A DNA stretch of 64,000 bases from Neospora caninum Liverpool. Taxonomy: Eukaryota; Apicomplexa; Conoidasida; Eucoccidiorida; Sarcocystidae. Positions 62,241 to 64,000 of the stretch are shown in pieces. Position numbers and translations under genes: made by a program. Each line of letters begins with the position of its first letter. The stretch's first letter is position 1. The stretch covers positions 3,162,001 through 3,226,000 of the forward strand of contig NC_018398.1 in NCBI RefSeq assembly GCF_000208865.1, written 5' to 3'. The notes below the pieces were generated by a model that saw only the letters and a program-made list of their open reading frames with translations, had not been told where the DNA came from and searched no databases.

Positions 62241-64000
62241 GTATATATGTATATATATATATATATGTATATATATATGTATATATATATATATATATGT
62301 GAAGAGATGCACCTGTGCCGGCGCTTTGATACATAAGCTTGTGGCGAGGGGTGCGTGTCTGTTAGTCGTGAGTCGCTCCGAGTTGTGTGTGTATTCGACT
62401 CTTTCGCGTTCGCGGAGTTGTTCGCACCCGAGGTCGCAAGGATGCACTGAAAGCTGTGGAGGGTTTCTTCATCCAACTAAGCGTTCCTCGTCTCATCCAC
62501 AGATATATATATATATATGCATGAGGCACTTTGGTGTGGCGCTTTGTTCTCTGTTTGCAGGTTTGGAGCGCACTAGCGGTGTCGTCTTCGTCTGAGTTTC
62601 TGTACTGGCTGTCGGCGTTGCTGCGTCGTCAATCCGAGTTGCGTCTTCTTCCCCAGCTCGTGTCTTCTTCGCTCTTTCTGCTGTCAGCACACCTCGCGTT
62701 TCTTCGGCGGCTGCTCGTGGCGATGAAAACGGAGCAGCGTGTACTCGCACAGGACTTGCGCAGCGGCGCGCGCACGCTGCGGCTCCTCAAAAGGCAGACT
62801 TCGCCTGCCTTCGCTCCGTCCTCTCCCGGTGTCTTCTCGCGAGACGTTGTTGCTTTTTCGCATCGGGAGGCCGACGCGGAAGCGTGGAGATTGAACCCAG
62901 AGGAAGGTGCGGAATCGGAAGAGTTGAATCCGGGGTCGGAGGTCATCGATTGGCGCTTGTTGGCGGCTTTGCGGCTGTCGGCGGAGGACGTCGCCGCCAG
63001 CATTCTTCGTGTGTTGGAGACGCTCCACAGCGAAGAAGCGAAGAAAGGAATGGAAGAGCGGGAAGGAAAAGCTGCCTTGGACGACCGTGGGAGCGAGAAG
63101 GCGGTCTCAGGCAACTCTCTCAGGACGAACCAGGGCCGTGCGACGTCGACGATCCACGAGGGAACCGAACGAGACGATGGCGTTGACCTAGAAAAGGGAA
63201 AAGGTGATGAAGAAGATGAAGACGCGGATAACGAGAGTCACGGTGCCCACAGCATGTCGGCACGATTGGAGGTGAGAAGGTCGCTTCGACCGGAAGGCAG
63301 TGTCCCAGGAAGATGCACAAAGGTGTTGTTCACTTCAAAGCGTTTGTTTGCTTCACAAGGGCCAATACAGGTGCCTATAGCAGCCACGCGTCCTACACAA
63401 AAGGCGTGGTCTTGAATTTCAAGGGCGGTTGGCATGTGCCCATGTATCGATCTGTGTCGTTTTTCGTCGAAGGAACGATGAGCGAGGGGATACACGCCTG
63501 CGGATTCGGGGCGGCGTGAAGAGGAGTGTATGCGAGATGTATGTTTGCGATTCCATAGCGCACGCTGACTGTATTCACTGGCATCGTCACCTCCGATTGT
63601 TTCGATGGGGACCGTTGCTGCCGTTTCGCCGGAGTGTTCTTCTGCTGTCTCGCACTCTTTCGCGTTCTTGGTTTTGTTCGCGCCGCCGTTCGCCGTCTCG
63701 CGGGACACACTTTTTCTCTTTAATTTTCTCTCTTGTCTGGGTGCACCTTTTCCGCGCTTGCCCAGCTCCTCCCTCTGCCTTGTCCGGTTCTCTCGCATTC
63801 GTGGAGTTGCTTGTCGGCGTCGCGGCCTCCCTTGTCTTCGCTTTCCTTCTTGCTGTTCGCTTCTCTCCATTCTTTTTTCGCATGTCTCTTTCACGCCGCT
63901 TGCTTAGCTGGTCTCTCCCTCGTAGAGATCTTTGCATGCGCCTTGCCGGTGCCCGTGCTGTGCGTGCGTGTGTGGTGGCTCTTTCTCTGCAGGCCTTGGC
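51919..64000 (+). CDS. HIRA: HIRA-type histone chaperone, giant, partial at right edge
   Basis: HIRA scaffolds the complex that deposits H3.3-H4 independently of replication. Coding segments are 51919-53328, 53654-57923, 58236-58771, 59066-62032 and 62561-63271, in phase throughout, 3298 codons so far. A further exon probably begins at 63993 after CTCTGCAG and leaves the window. Seven WD blades can be read: [67 protein letters not shown], the blade across the first junction (RPIRIV|RFSPD then ALSIWRF), and [16 protein letters not shown]. Downstream, [11 protein letters not shown] matches the HIRA B-domain core, the ASF1-binding motif. Exons 4-5 give the C-terminal Hira domain ([48 protein letters not shown]). 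The bulk is Arg/Glu/Ser-rich insertion, including poly-acidic [11 protein letters not shown]. Exon 3 has the least support. Confidence 0.9.
62192..62300. repeat. Long interrupted (TA)n tract in HIRA intron 4
   Basis: About 110 bases of TA/TATG repeats lie inside intron 62033-62560, with a second shorter run at about 62502-62518. It is the longest simple repeat in the window. Confidence 0.95.

Noticed and set aside
1..64000. tRNA, rRNA, CRISPR, insertion sequences, organelle genome
   Set aside because: By eye I found no T-arm with matching acceptor stem, no rRNA core, no spaced direct-repeat array and no transposase. Short nuclear mitochondrial-DNA fragments, common in Toxoplasma, could be missed without a similarity search.

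Overview
The window is nuclear DNA of a cyst-forming coccidian apicomplexan. Toxoplasma gondii or a close relative such as Neospora or Hammondia fits best. I infer this from moderately GC-rich, intron-rich genes coding huge Arg/Glu/Ser/Ala-rich insertions around conserved domains, from non-coding DNA studded with (TA)n tracts and TGCATGC sites, and from a recurring quasi-palindrome of the form GGGTGTAyGTACACCC. I cannot settle the species from sequence alone. I see no sign of viral, plasmid, phage or bacterial DNA, and no rRNA or tRNA gene.

Layout. 1-1246: non-coding. 1247-2166 (+): a small Ser/Ala/Glu-rich hypothetical. 3359-8665 (+): five-exon SECIS-binding protein 2 (SBP2), the L7Ae-type factor for selenocysteine insertion. 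11605-14704 (+): five-exon DIM1, the 18S rRNA dimethyladenosine transferase. 17309-18070 (-): unrecognised protein with about five copies of an NKST-x2-FG repeat. 19204-23523 (+): eleven-exon DRC4/GAS8, a nexin-dynein regulatory complex subunit. 26117-31996 (+): leucine-rich-repeat coiled-coil protein of centrosomal type. 34340-36334 (-): four-exon PHF5A/Rds3, a core SF3b splicing subunit with a 16-nt first coding exon. 38093-38689 (+): small single-pass membrane protein with a probable mitochondrial presequence. 42600-45382 (+): triple CCCH zinc-finger protein. 51919 to beyond 64000 (+): a giant HIRA-type histone chaperone, cut by the right edge.

The genes are a mix of housekeeping functions (rRNA modification, splicing, chromatin assembly, RNA binding, selenoprotein synthesis) and a flagellar function. 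DRC4 is an axoneme protein, so in this organism it should act in the flagellated male gamete. The NKST-repeat gene and the LRR coiled-coil gene flank it. That suggests, but does not prove, a small cytoskeletal neighbourhood. There is no operon logic here; each gene has its own introns and long flanks.

Exon boundaries were set by joining open frames at GT-AG (or GC-AG) sites so that phase was kept and the recalled family domain continued across the junction. They are strongest for SBP2, DIM1, DRC4 and PHF5A. They are weaker for the LRR gene and for exon 3 of HIRA. Two introns, one in SBP2 and one in DIM1, need GC donors. Untranslated regions were not defined.
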